Source: Pseudozyma flocculosa PF-1 (lineage: Eukaryota; Basidiomycota; Ustilaginomycetes; Ustilaginales; Ustilaginaceae). From it: DNA of 56,689 nucleotides. The position numbers were made by a program, and so were the translations under genes. The notes under the pieces were generated by a model. It was not told where the DNA came from, searched no databases, and was given only the letters and a program-made list of their open reading frames with translations. Positions 28,684 through 39,770 of this stretch are shown piece by piece; position 1 is the stretch's first letter; every line of letters begins with the position of its first letter. The stretch spans positions 155,399-212,087 of the forward strand of contig NW_006920890.1 of NCBI RefSeq assembly GCF_000417875.1, written 5' to 3'.

Positions 28684-31600
28684 ATGAGTGCGCAGAACCA
28701 CGACTGGCCACCGGCCCACGCCCCCGACCAGGAGCTGCAGCCAGACCAGCCCGTCGTCCAGTGGATCGATGCCCAGCAGCGATATCACACCGGCTCATCC
28801 GCATCGCCACCCGGTGCCGACGACGTCAGGATGCCGAGAGAGGCCTCTGAACCCCAGCTGCCCACAATACCGAGTCAACCCACCAAGGACGCCCGTGCCG
28901 CCTCGTTGACCCACCCAATGGTCTCCGTCAGCCAGCCGTCCGTCTCCCGTCATTCAAAGGACCGCTCGCACTCCCCAGCGAGGTCTAGATCATCGGCCGC
29001 CCGCCCTTCCTACTCTGAGCACCTGCTCCAACAGCAGCAGTACCGCCAGCAGCAGCAGCAGCAGCAGCAGCTGTTGCATCAGCACTATCTGCAGTCCGGC
29101 CCGCTGTCAGCCGGCCTTGCTTTCCCAAACACCCCTTCTACCTCCTCACAGCAGCTCTACGGGGACCCTTCGCCCTCCATCTCCCGCATCGGCGACGTTC
29201 CGGCCGGTGTCGACGGCACCCAGCTGGAAGACGAGTACGACGAGAACACCGGGCTCGTGCTCGGACCATCGAGGCGCAGGCGGGGTCGAAACAACTCGCA
29301 CTCGTCCTATGGCAGCAGCGTCCTCCCCGCCGGCTACAACGCTCAGGCCTACCGCGGGCTCACATCCCCAGCGCTGGGCGGAGGCGGCGGCAGCTTCCCA
29401 TCCCGTCAGGGCCTGCCTCCACCCTCGCAGCCGCGGCGTCACCGCGAGGGCAACAGCCGGCCCTCGACCGGCATTGGCCTCAACGGATCTTCGAGGCCCA
29501 GCGCATCCGAGGTCGAGGGCTGGCTCCGGTCCACAGCCCAACCCGCCGACGCCTTCGCCTCGCTGTCGCCCTCGAGCCCGCAGATGCCCGACGGCGGCAT
29601 GTTTGCCTCGCCCACCTTCCAGTCCTTTGGCCCGCAAGCCAGGATCACCAAGAAGGCGAGCGGCATGACGCTCAGCGAGGCCGGCAGCGCTCGCGGGCGG
29701 GGCGGACCAGGCTCCGCCTCCGGGCTCAGCGCCGGCGTGATGAGTGCGGGGGCGGGCGACGTGCGACGCCGTCGCAAGGAGAGCTCGCGGCGCAAGGAGA
29801 GCAGCGGCTTCTCGGCGCTGCAGGCATCGCTTGGAGCCACGCTGGGCGGTCTCGACGCTGCGGTCGACCCCGCCAACCGGAAGATCGACTCGATCGAAGA
29901 GTGGCGCGCAAAGAGCGCCGGCGTCGACGCTGCTGCTGCTGCCGCCGCCGACGCCGACCCCCTGGCGGTTGAGGGTGTACGCCCTCGCAAGAAGAGCTCG
30001 GCGCGAAGGGACAGCGATTTCTCTCGTTCCATGGGCCAGGGCACGTTCGGTGTCCCTCCGCTGCCGCCATTGAGCCCCGGTCTAACCAGCAGCAGGACAC
30101 TCGATGGCCTAGCACAGCTCGGTGTCGGTGCGGGTGTCAACGCTGCCCTTTCCCCGCCCGCCCATCAAAGGCGGCGCTCAACGTCCAAAGTTCCCTCGGT
30201 CGCGCCGTCCATCACGCGCTCAATCCTGAGCCAGCGCACCTCAGGTCCGCTGCCGACGCTGCCGGACGTCTTTGCGCTGTCGGGCCACAAGTCGCAGGAG
30301 GACACGCCAATCCGCAGGTTCGTGCGCTGGATGTCCAAGGAAGGCCTGCGCAGCGTCCTGACGCCGTCGATCCTGCTGGCGGTGCTCGTAGTCAAGTGGA
30401 GCGTAAGCCGGGGCGGCTGGAGTGGTCGGGCCACGCCACCGCTGTTCGGCGACTTTGAGGCGCAGCGGCACTGGCTGGAACTGACGCTGCACCTGCCGAC
30501 GTCGCAGTGGTACTTCTACGACCTCGACTACTGGGGCCTCGACTATCCGCCGCTCACGGCGTGGATCAGCTTGGCGTGTGCTCGTATCGCCGATGCCCTT
30601 CCGGGGGTCCGACACGGCGTGGCCTTTGTCACGTCGCGGGGCGCCGAGGATGCGGCGACCGTCACCTTTATGCGGGCCACGGTCGTCACGCTCGACTTTG
30701 CCGTCTACGTGCCGGCCGTGACCTGGTTCCTCTCGCGGCGGCTCGAGGGTCGTGGCAGCCGGACGCACGCCATTGCGCTGCTGTCGGTCCTGCTGCAGCC
30801 CGCCCTGATCCTCATCGACAATGGCCACTTCCAGTACAACAGCGTCATGCTGGGCTTCGCCGCCGCGTGCTTTGCGCTGCTCTATACGACGCTTCCGAGT
30901 CCGAGCTCGGCCGCCAATCCCCCGCTCGATGCGAACACGACGTCCGCAAGATCCGGCAAGGCGGCATCGGCAACACGCGCGCGCGAGCGGTCCGGGCGGG
31001 TGACGGACCTCAGCCGGAGGCTCAGCTACGAGTACGTGCTGGCGGCCTTCTTCTTCTGCCTCAGCCTGGCCTTCAAGCAGATGGCGCTCTACTATGCGCC
31101 CGCCGTCTTCGCCGTGATGCTGGGTCGGTGCATCGGCCTGGTCCAGGTGGATCCGGAGCGCGGCCTATCGCTCTTCTGCGGCCTCGGCCTTTGCGTCCTG
31201 GCGACGTTCGGCATCGCCTTTGCTCCCTGGCTGACGAGCCTCGAGCAGGTCGGGCAGGTGTTTCACCGCATTTTCCCGCTCTCGCGCGGCCTGTTCGAGG
31301 ACAAGGTGGCCAACGTGTGGTGCTTCCTCTCGGTGCTACCCATCCCGCAGCGGCTCAAGCTGCGCAACCTGCTCAGCGTCGCCGCGCTGGCGAGGCTCAG
31401 CCTGCTGTCGACGCTCGTCATGATCCTGCCGGGGTGCGTGATGCTGTTCGTCGCCGCGTCCGAGACGGCCAAGCGCGAGATGATGGTCGAGGACGGCGAG
31501 ACGGTCAAGCGGGCCATGGCCAAGTCGAGAGCGCGGCGCGAGAGCGTCTCTTCGATCGCCGCCACCTCCAACACCACGGTTGTCGACGCCAACGGCAACG

Positions 31601-32769
31601 GCAATGGCACTGGCACTGGCACTGGCACTGGCAACGGCAAAGCGCCTCGGCCCGCGTCGCCGACCGACATGAAGCGATCGACCTCGCAGGCTCTCACCGC
31701 CCGATCGCGCAAGAGCGGCGGCGGCGGCGGGGGCAGGACGAGCTCGATCTCTGGCTCGGTCGCCGCAGGACGGATGGGCCAGGCCTCCACGGCCGCTGCC
31801 TCTGACCTCCAGTCTCTGCTCGCCGGCACGCCGTTGGCTCAGGTCGGGGAGGCTGGAGCGAAGCGGCCGGCCTCGCTGCTGCCGCACGACGCGGCAGGAG
31901 CGGAGCGTCCCGTCGCCGTCGCCTCGACGCTGCCGTCGCCGGCGGCCATGATGCTGCCGTACGGCCTGCTCTCGGTCTCGATGGCCTTCTACCTGTTTGG
32001 CTTCCAGACGCACGAAAAGTCGATCCTGCTGCCGCTGCTGCCGCTGACGTTGCTGCTGGGCGCCAAGGGCGACCAGTGGGGCGGCGGGTCGACGGCCTCG
32101 GACTGGGCGTGGGCGGTGCTCGGCAACAACGTCGGCGCCTTTAGCGTGTACCCGCTGCTGCGGAGGGACGGCCAGGCGCTGCAGTACGCCGTGCTGCTGC
32201 TGGCGTGGAACTGGCTCGTGGGAAATCGCTTCTGGGACATCAGGGGCAAGGGCGTCGTCGCCACCTTTGCCGCGGTAGGTACCCGCCGTGCCGCTGGGGC
32301 GATTCGATCCCTCGACTCGTTCGACCGCGTGCTGATCCTGCCGTTTTTTCCTTTCTCCTCCTTGCTTGCCTGGGTTCCGACTTGCCGTGTCGCCCTTGCC
32401 CGCCATCCGACCCGCCCCCCGCCCGATCCGCAGCTGGTCCAAGCAGCGGTGCTGTCTCTGCATCTGCTCGAGCTGGTGCGACCCTACATCCTGCCGACGG
32501 AGCTGCACAACCACCTCTCGACGCGCTACCCGGACCTCGGGCCCGTGCTCAACGCCTGGCTCTGCACGCCCGTGTTTGCCATCCTCTGGGCCTGGGCCAC
32601 GGCCCGACAGTGGCAGGTCGGCTTCGGATGCGGACTCCAGCACTTTATCTGGACCGGGCCCTCTTCCCCCTCGTCCTCCTCGCGTCCTTCGGCCTCGGAC
32701 AAGGGTACCGAACCCGCGCTCAATGCCGCCGGCAAGACCAGGCGCAGTCTGGATGCCGTCAAGGGCTGA
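28684..32769 (+). CDS. ALG6: ALG6-type dolichyl-P-Glc:Man9GlcNAc2-PP-dolichol glucosyltransferase
   Basis: This ER membrane enzyme adds the first glucose to the lipid-linked N-glycan precursor. Model: join(28684..32274,32434..32769), 1308 residues. The 159-nt intron (GTAGGT...CCGCAG) is in frame without stops; removal joins ATFAA to LVQAAVL. The family signature GDFEAQRHW begins at residue 590, followed by SQWYFYDLDYWGLDYPPLTA; a later signature is FGFQTHEKSILLPLLPL near 1105. Many hydrophobic segments lie between. Two oddities stand out. A Ser/Gln/Arg-rich N-terminal region of about 580 residues replaces the short segment of yeast Alg6, with a polyQ run near 117-132. A roughly 150-residue Ser/Gly-rich loop (about 930-1085) is inserted between membrane segments. 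The start at 28684 (GCC-ATG-A) is preferred over the upstream in-frame ATG at 28324. ALG6 is favoured over ALG8 by the signatures. Confidence 0.88.
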   Translation: MSAQNHDWPPAHAPDQELQPDQPVVQWIDAQQRYHTGSSASPPGADDVRMPREASEPQLPTIPSQPTKDARAASLTHPMVSVSQPSVSRHSKDRSHSPARSRSSAARPSYSEHLLQQQQYRQQQQQQQQLLHQHYLQSGPLSAGLAFPNTPSTSSQQLYGDPSPSISRIGDVPAGVDGTQLEDEYDENTGLVLGPSRRRRGRNNSHSSYGSSVLPAGYNAQAYRGLTSPALGGGGGSFPSRQGLPPPSQPRRHREGNSRPSTGIGLNGSSRPSASEVEGWLRSTAQPADAFASLSPSSPQMPDGGMFASPTFQSFGPQARITKKASGMTLSEAGSARGRGGPGSASGLSAGVMSAGAGDVRRRRKESSRRKESSGFSALQASLGATLGGLDAAVDPANRKIDSIEEWRAKSAGVDAAAAAAADADPLAVEGVRPRKKSSARRDSDFSRSMGQGTFGVPPLPPLSPGLTSSRTLDGLAQLGVGAGVNAALSPPAHQRRRSTSKVPSVAPSITRSILSQRTSGPLPTLPDVFALSGHKSQEDTPIRRFVRWMSKEGLRSVLTPSILLAVLVVKWSVSRGGWSGRATPPLFGDFEAQRHWLELTLHLPTSQWYFYDLDYWGLDYPPLTAWISLACARIADALPGVRHGVAFVTSRGAEDAATVTFMRATVVTLDFAVYVPAVTWFLSRRLEGRGSRTHAIALLSVLLQPALILIDNGHFQYNSVMLGFAAACFALLYTTLPSPSSAANPPLDANTTSARSGKAASATRARERSGRVTDLSRRLSYEYVLAAFFFCLSLAFKQMALYYAPAVFAVMLGRCIGLVQVDPERGLSLFCGLGLCVLATFGIAFAPWLTSLEQVGQVFHRIFPLSRGLFEDKVANVWCFLSVLPIPQRLKLRNLLSVAALARLSLLSTLVMILPGCVMLFVAASETAKREMMVEDGETVKRAMAKSRARRESVSSIAATSNTTVVDANGNGNGTGTGTGTGNGKAPRPASPTDMKRSTSQALTARSRKSGGGGGGRTSSISGSVAAGRMGQASTAAASDLQSLLAGTPLAQVGEAGAKRPASLLPHDAAGAERPVAVASTLPSPAAMMLPYGLLSVSMAFYLFGFQTHEKSILLPLLPLTLLLGAKGDQWGGGSTASDWAWAVLGNNVGAFSVYPLLRRDGQALQYAVLLLAWNWLVGNRFWDIRGKGVVATFAAVGTRRAAGAIRSLDSFDRVLILPFFPFSSLLAWVPTCRVALARHPTRPPPDPQLVQAAVLSLHLLELVRPYILPTELHNHLSTRYPDLGPVLNAWLCTPVFAILWAWATARQWQVGFGCGLQHFIWTGPSSPSSSSRPSASDKGTEPALNAAGKTRRSLDAVKG

Positions 32770-32952
32770 TTCGAGGAGGAACCACGGGTCCGCCCAGCCT
32801 CGTACCATCTCGCATTCGTCGTCATCGTCGTCGTCGTCATCGCCGTCGTCGTCGTGCGAGTCAAAAACCACCAACCTCAGTACTGTCATTTCGTGATGCC
32901 ACCCACAATCCCTTCCGGCGTGCGTGCACGGCGGCCGACGGCGGCGCCGGCC

Positions 32953-34643
32953 TCAGGCCTCGCTCTCGTCGTCGACCCTCGCCTTTTTCCCCTTGCCCTC
33001 CTGCGCCTCGGCCTCGGCCTCGATCTCGGGCTCGGCCTTTTTCTTCCTCTTGACCATCTTGCTCAGGTCGTTGACCGCGACACTGGCGGCGCCCGACGAC
33101 GACGACCCGGTCGCGCTGCGGAGGGCGCTCAGCGCCCTCGCCGCGTCGTCGCTGCCGCCCGCTCCGCCGAGGAAGGCGTCGGCGATGGCCTGCTCCAGCG
33201 CGGCCTTGGTCGAGGTCGCCGTCATGCCCTCTCCCAGCCCGAAGCCCGCCGCTGCTGCGGCATTCCCCTCGGGCTCGCCCGAGAGCTTGGCCAGACCCGA
33301 GGGCGACTCGTACTCGTCGAGCTTGGTGTCGAGCTCCTCCTTCATCTCGCGCACGTCCTTGAGCTCGAGCGTCACCTGGTCCGACGTCATGCCGAGGATG
33401 TCGTCCTTTTCCAGCTTCCTCGCCGCCTCGTCGTCGTCACCGGCAGCTGCAGAAGACGGCGCCTTGCCCTTGCCCTTGCCGTCGGCCTGGTCGGCGCCCT
33501 CCTGGCCGCCCTCGCCTTCCTGGATCTTCTCCGATCGCGCCGCTTCGGCGTTGGCCAGCACCCTCTGAGCATCTGGGCTCGGCAGGGCGAGCGAGGCGAT
33601 CGTCTTTTGGCGCTCCTCGAGCGCGGCCAGGCGCGTTGCGAGCACGCCGGATGCCGCCTTGACATGGCGGATGGCGCCCTCGCGCTCCGAGACCGTCGGG
33701 TGGAACTCGAGCGCCAGGCCGAGCCGGAGGTGTGCGTCGGCGAGGCGGCGCGAGTGCGGGTGCAGCAGCGGCGTGAGGAGCGTCAGGCACGCCTGGTAGT
33801 CGGACGAGGCTTGCTGGAAGTTTTCTGAGGCGAAAGAACGGGACGGGAGGCAAGTGTAGGGAGTGGGGGGAAAGGCGCAGGACGAGGTTCAGCATTGGTC
33901 CTCACCGAGGCCCATCGCGGGTGGGTCGAAATCGTCATCCCAAGCAGCATGCACTCACCGCTCTCGAGGCCGACGTCGCCGAGGTCGTTGAGCACTTCGG
34001 CCAGCTCAGCCTTGACCTTGGTCTCGTCCCACACGGCACCCTCGAGCGTCTCGAGCTGCTTGCTGTCGCCGTCGAGGGCGCGCTGGTAGATGACGCGGGC
34101 GAGGTCGAGGACGCTGAAGGCGACGCCGAGGTCGTCGTCCTCCTCGTCTTCCCCTCCCTCTGCGCCGTCCTCTGCGCCCTCGGCGGCATCGTCCTCGTCG
34201 TCGCTCTCGGCATCGCCGCTGAAGCTGAACCTCGGGTCCTGGACCTTGGACTTTGCCGATCCGCTGCCGCTGCCTCTCGCCGTCGCCGCACCCGAGGTCG
34301 AGGCCGGCTTTGCCCTGGAGGGCATGGGTGCGTCTTTTGCGCCGCCACCACCGCCGAGGGCGCCCGAGTTGGCGATGGCGGTCTCGAGGAGCGCGCGGCC
34401 GTAGAGGTGGAGGATGGGGGCGAGGCTCTGGTGGTCCTCGCCGTGGGTGTCGCGCAGCAGCTCGAGCACCGTGGCGAGCTGGTCGGTGGCGGCATCGTAC
34501 TGTTTGAGCGCCATGGCGCGGCGTGCTGTGTCGAGCAGCTCGCGCGGCGAGGCCGTCGTCGTCGTCGCCGATGCTTGGTCGAGGGCGGTGGCCGCAGCCG
34601 GTGTGTCGCCGCTGGGCTGCGAAGGCTGCTCGTTGAATGCCAT
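32953..34643 (-). CDS. NASP/Sim3/Hif1-type histone chaperone (SHNi-TPR)
   Basis: This nuclear TPR protein family binds H3-H4 (and CENP-A in fission yeast). Model: complement(join(32953..33824,33959..34643)), 518 residues, one 134-nt phase-1 intron. The first TPR is near 32-105 (LLDTARRAMALKQYDAATDQ). An acidic interruption lies at about 145-172 (EDEEDDDLG), a hallmark of NASP-family TPR2. Further TPRs run across the splice junction, where LESG-E-NFQQASSDYQACL matches the family pattern. A charged helix (ELKDVREMKEELDTKLDEYE) and a C-terminal basic NLS-like segment (KMVKRKKK, then KGKKAR) follow. The gene ends 183 bases from ALG6 (convergent) and is divergent from PEX5. Assignment rests on acidic insertion plus TPR order; the exact ortholog name is not settled. 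Confidence 0.85.
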
Positions 34644-35644
34644 CTTGACTTTGTGTGCTGCGCGTGCGGAGTGTGCGGGTGTGAATGCGTGTGGGCCCTC
34701 TGTTGCTCGTCGTCGGGAGGGGTGTCGTTGGCGTTGTCGTCGTCGTGGTCGAAGGTGCGGCGAAGGTGTGCGTGCATGCGTGCGGGCAGGTCAGCCACTC
34801 CCTCTCTCTCCAAAAGTTGAGCTGTGCCTAGAGATCTGCCTGCCTGCCTGACTGGCCAGACCTGGCCAGGCCAGGCCCGCAGACCAACACGCGGGCCTCT
34901 GTCGTCAATTTAGCGGGGACGCGTCGCGAAGCGGCGGACCCTGAGGCCAGGCCAGGCCAGCCTCCCAAATCGACCTCCGCTGAACGGCTCCGAAAAAGGG
35001 CGTCGGTGTGCCGGGACCCGGGCAACGCAACGCCCGCTTTCAAAAATCGGCTGCCAACGCCGGAAGCGAGAGAGCGAGCGAGAGCGGGTGGGCGAGCGAG
35101 CCAGCCAGCAGGCTAGGGCGGGCCATTGGCCGGGCGGGTGAGCGAGCGGGCAGCCCCCGCCATGGAAGCAGCAGGCCACCGAAGGGGCGAAGGCCCACAC
35201 AGGGCTGGAGCCAGACCGGAACCAGGCTGGCTTGCTTGTGCCGTGCGTGCGTTCGTGGCCGGTGCTTCCGTCTTTGGTTAACGCCGGTGAGCCGGCTTAC
35301 TCTCGGCGGACGCCCCGAGCGGCGACCGGGCCAGGCGGTGGTGGCGCCTTCCCCGCATCCCTCTTCCTGGCCCTCGTTTGTCCTCCTCACCGACACGACC
35401 GTCGACCAGCCCCAGCACCACCACCACCACCGTCAACGACTCCCCAAGCATAGGCGACGACCCCGCACGCCTTTTTCGCCACTCTCGCCTGCCCCGCTAT
35501 CAAGCAAGTTCGTCACTGCAAACCCCGCATACACCTGATCTCAACTGCATCCGTCAACGCCACCCGTCAGGCAGGCAGGCGCCCACGCACGCACCCACGC
35601 AAGGTCGCTTCTCCCCCCCCGATCCCCGCCGCTCTCTCGCAGCC
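34644..35644. promoter_or_regulatory. Divergent promoter region of NASP-like and PEX5 genes
   Basis: One kilobase between two outward-facing start codons. The middle part is rich in CCAGGCCAGG and GAGCGAGC-type short repeats. No specific site is recognised. The 250 bases before PEX5 are pyrimidine-rich, probably its leader. Confidence 0.55.
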
Positions 35645-38107
35645 ATGGCGTTCCAGTCGATGATGGGTGGAGCAGAGTGCTCCACCTCCAACAACGGCCT
35701 CGCACAGATGCTCAAGCACACGCAGCAGGACCGCTCCCTCCAGCACGGCGACCGCACCCTCAACGGATCGCCCATGCAGCAGGGCGGAGGCATGCGCCAC
35801 TCCAACCTCGGCCCGCAGCAGGGAGGCAGCCAGGATGCAGAGGCCTTCTTCCGCCAGCAGCAGCAGCAGGGTCGTCCCGGCGCCGCCAACTTTGACATGG
35901 GCTCCCTCCGAAACGAGCTCCACGGCGTCGCCGCCCAGTTCCGACCGCCACAGCAGGGCGCGCCCTCGTCGGCAGGCTGGGCCGACCAGATGGCCAGAGC
36001 GGGTCCGCCACCGGGCGCCTCTTCGAGCGACATGGAGGCCGCGTTCGCCCTCCACCGCCAGTCGCAGGCCAGGCCGCCTCCGTCCAACTGGGGCCAGCAG
36101 TTTGCAGCAGGTGGCGGTCCGGCGGCTCAGGCCCACCAGCACCAGCAGCACCAGCAACAAGGACCCGAACCGGCCGCAAGCTCGTACTCGCGCCCCATGA
36201 TGGGCGGCATGTACGGCGGCTACGGCGGCGGCATGGGCATGGGCATGATGGGCATGGGCATGGGCGGCGGCATGATGAGCGGCCAGGCACCCCTCCAGTC
36301 GCAGCCGCAGCAGTCGTCGACCGCCTCGTCGCAGCGCTTCGTCGAGCTCGACGACGCAAAGTGGGAGGAGCAGTTCAAGAAGCTCGACGAGGAGACCACC
36401 ACCGCCGCCGACGACTCCAAGACCAGCGAGGCCGACGCCAAGGGCAAGGGCAAGCAGAGGGACGCCGAAGCCGACGGCCTTCCCTCGGAGGCGGAGCAGA
36501 ATGCCTCGATCCAGCGCGAGCTCGACGCCATCGAGCAGCAGCTGCGCAGCGACGGCGACGACGCCACCTCTCGCTTCGAGGAGCTCTGGAAGAGCATGCA
36601 CTCGCGCAGCGGCGTCCCGCCCTCGGCGGCTGACGCCGAGCTGGCCAAGTGGGAAGAGGAGCTGATGAAGTCGCGCGACGCCGACGACTTTGACTGGTCG
36701 CACCCGGGCGGCGGGCTCGGCCTGGGACGCGCGGGCCTCGAGGAGACCGGCGCCATCGACGGCACCGAGGAGGCGCTGCTCAACGACTTTGACACCGTCG
36801 GGCCGGACGGCTATCCGCGGCTCGGCACCTACCGCTTCAGCACGCAGAACGCCTTTGAGAGGCACCCGGATCCGCTCAGCGAGGGCCTCCGGCTGCTCGG
36901 CAGCGGCGGCAGCCTGAGCGATGCGGCGCTGCTCTTCGAGGCCGCCACCCAGCGCGAGTCGCAGGGTGGCTCGGGCGGTGAGGTCGAGCGCGGCGAGGTG
37001 GACCGCAACCGGCGCGAGCGCAGCGAGGCGTGGCGCCGCCTCGGCGAGTGCCAGGCCATGAACGAAAAGGAGACGCAGGCCATCCGCGCCCTCGAGGAGG
37101 CGATCCGCGTCGACGAAAACAACCTCGAGGCGTACATGTCGCTCGCCATCTCGTACACCAACGAGGGCTACGACACGGCCGCGCACGCCACGCTTGAGCG
37201 CTACATCCAGCGCGCCTACCCGCACCTCAAGGCCGGCCCGCTGCCCTCGTCGATCTCGGGCACCTCGGACCCCATTGAGGGCACGGCCAACTCGAACCCG
37301 TGGGCTACGCTCAACAAGGTGACCGACCTCTTCCTTGCCGCCGCGCGCGAGGGCAATGCCAACGGCCAGATCGACCCCGAGGTCCAGGTGGGCCTCGGCG
37401 TGCTCTTTTACTCCAACTCGAGCTACGACCAGGCGCGCGACTGCTTCCAGACGGCGCTACAGGCGAGGCCCAACGACTTCCTCCTGTGGAACCGCCTGGG
37501 CGCCACGCTGGCCAACGGCGGCAAGCCCGAGGAGGCCATCGAGGCGTACCACAAGGCCCTCGAGCTGCGCCCGACGTTCACCCGCGCCATCTACAACCTT
37601 AGCGTCTCCTGTGAGTGTCGCGGGTCGCCGCGCCGTCCGTCGGTGCACGTCGATGCCTGCGTGCGCACGAGCTGACCCTGTCTCTGTCTTCATTGCCTCT
37701 CCTCTTTTCTTTTCTGCCAGGCCTCAACCTGGGCGCTCACCACGAGGCGGCCGAGCATCTGCTGGCGGCGCTCTCGCTGCAGCAGACGCACACGCTGCCC
37801 GACGTCCCGCCTGGCGAGGAGCCCAGCCCGACGCCGCTCGCCGATGCCGGCGAGTCGCACAACCTCTGGAGCACGCTGCGCCGCATCTGTGAGTAAAAGC
37901 CTGAGCCTCCTTGCTCTTTGGTCCGGCTCCGCACTGTCGCTGCCGTCGTCGTTGGTCTTGTCGCCCGCTGACCACGCCTTCGTCCCTCGCCCTCGTTATT
38001 CCGCCACCCCCTCGACAGTCCTCTGCATGGACAGGATGGACCTGGCGCAGCACGCCCACGTCGGATCGAACCTCGACCAGTTCAGGGCGCAGGGATTCGA
38101 GTTTTGA
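35645..38107 (+). CDS. PEX5: PEX5, peroxisomal targeting signal 1 receptor
   Basis: A cytosolic and peroxisomal-membrane shuttle receptor that binds C-terminal SKL-type signals. Model: join(35645..37610,37721..37888,38019..38107), 740 residues; introns of 110 and 130 nt, both phase 1. The N-terminus has the conserved Cys (Cys12 in GGAECSTSN) used for monoubiquitin-dependent recycling. Pex14/Pex13-binding WxxxF motifs are WGQQF (149-153) and WEEQF (240-244); WADQM and WKSMH resemble degenerate copies. A Gly/Met-rich stretch (GMGMGMMGMGMG) is near 197-210. The C-terminal half carries TPRs, for example AWRRLGECQAMNEKETQAI and LFYSNSSYDQARDCFQTAL. The last exon (LCMDRMDLAQHAHVGSNLDQ, then FEF) matches known PEX5 ends. 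The start ATG has a good context (GCC-ATG-G). Confidence 0.95.
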
Positions 38108-38363
38108 GCTGGGTCGCGTCACATAGCATAGAGAGAGGGGTCGTCAGGGTCTCAGAAGCTGCAATGCGACATGCCCTCTTCGCCCGATCAAGCGCGGCCG
38201 ACCGCTCCCGATCGTCGACCGGATTGGTTGCCCCACCACCTCCACTTGGAGCAGGCTGATGCGGCTATGGCGGGGCCCGACCGCCTGCCGCTTCTTGCCA
38301 CTCGCCCTCCATCGCTGCCTCTCACTCTTCCTTCAACACCCTAGCTTCCTCAGGCCGTGGCGT

Positions 38364-39770
38364 ATGTGTGCCAAGCCCCATGCGACGCGGGGTCTGGTCG
38401 ACTATGCCACTTCCGGATCCGAGTCTGGCTCTGACGATGATGCCGGCGTCGAGCCGCCGCGCAGCCAGCATGACGACGACGGCAACGGCGTGACCACCAA
38501 GCCCGCCCCGACCAGCATCGTCACCCCATCCACCGGGACGAGGAAGCGCCGCCTTCCACCGCTCGGAGATGACCTTACGCCGCTCTCGGCAGCGCAGGAG
38601 GCCGGCCCGAGCAAGCGAGTCAAGGCGGTGGTGGCGGGCGAGTGGCTCTGCCACGTCTTTGTCGAGGTCCCGCAACAGATCTCGCTGGACCGCACGATTG
38701 ACCGGTGTCATCGAGATGCTCGTGAGGCGTTTGCAACGCGGTTCCAGCCCATCGGTTCACGGCCGCCCGATCCGGCAAACGGCGGCCATCCCGGAGAGGT
38801 CACATGCGAGAGGCCGCACATCTCGCTAACGAGGCCCATCCTGCTCCGCGCCCACGAGCGGACCATGTTTGTTCAAGAGGCCGCCCAGGCGGTCCGGGCG
38901 GCATCGCATGCTTTTAACATGCAGAGGTGAGCCAAGGCTCCCGGCCCCCGCGCTTCAAAATGGCGATGGCCGCTTCGACGAGGTTCTGGTCGTTGCTGAC
39001 TGGCGCCCATCTCGCAGATTTCCCGTCTCGTTTTCGCGGCTCGACCACCTGGTCAACGATGACCGCACGCGGGACTTTCTGGTGCTAGAGGTGGGGGCGG
39101 GATGGAAAGAGGTTAGTCTGTGGTTGCATTGCGGGGCTCGGTCCCGCCGTCAGCGAGACTAGCTGGCTGACCTTTGCCTGCCACTTCTGTTCGTCTTTTG
39201 CAGCTCAAGGCGCTTGCTGAGAGCCTGTCGACAGCGCTCTACCGGCTGGTGCGCGCCAAGCCGTACTACGAAGAGGCGAGATTCCATGCCAGCGTTGGGT
39301 TCGTCTCGATGGTCGATGACATTATCGGAGACGAGGGCCACAGCATGCCCAGTCAGCCTGCGCCAGCCGCGGAATCCGCACCGGACGGCCAAGGCGCCTC
39401 GGCGGCGGCTGCAGAGGCAGCGGCAGAGGCGCCTGCTGTCGTCGGCCCGCGCCCTCGAGGCGACGCGGAGGTGGCTTCCCAACCTCGTCTGCGTGCAACC
39501 GGCTCCCACGCACAGGACATTTATCATGGACGCACGATGGCGCCCACAGCGGCGACGGGGACGGCAGCGGCAGCGGTAGGGTCGACGGCAGGGTCGACGG
39601 CAGGGTCGACGGCCGGAACAGGAGTTACACACGTGCCTCCGCTCGCTGCCCTCGTCGATGCGCTGCAGGATACGCGGGCGGCCGAGATACGCAGGTGCCC
39701 GCCGTTTCTCGTCGACCGGATCGGCATCCGTGTCGGAAAGCAGGTGACTTGGGTCGACCTGCGGCAGTGA
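38364..39770 (+). CDS. USB1: USB1 (Mpn1), U6 snRNA 3'-end phosphodiesterase
   Basis: A 2H-family exoribonuclease that trims and caps the U6 snRNA 3' end in the nucleus. Model: join(38364..38926,39018..39111,39204..39770), 407 residues; introns 91 and 92 nt. The N-terminus GLVDYATSGSESGSDDD matches the acidic LVDY start of USB1 proteins. The two catalytic H-x-S motifs are His152-Ile-Ser154 (PHISLTRP) and His247-Ala-Ser249 (HASVGFV). The C-terminal part has an Ala/Gly/Ser-rich insertion of about 100 residues, with a triple GSTA repeat, before the final conserved-looking strand (IRRCPPFLVDRIGIRVGKQ). Met36 of the longer frame (38364) was chosen because family homology begins there; an ATG at 38259 is the alternative. 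It lies 256 bases behind PEX5 in tandem. Confidence 0.92.
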
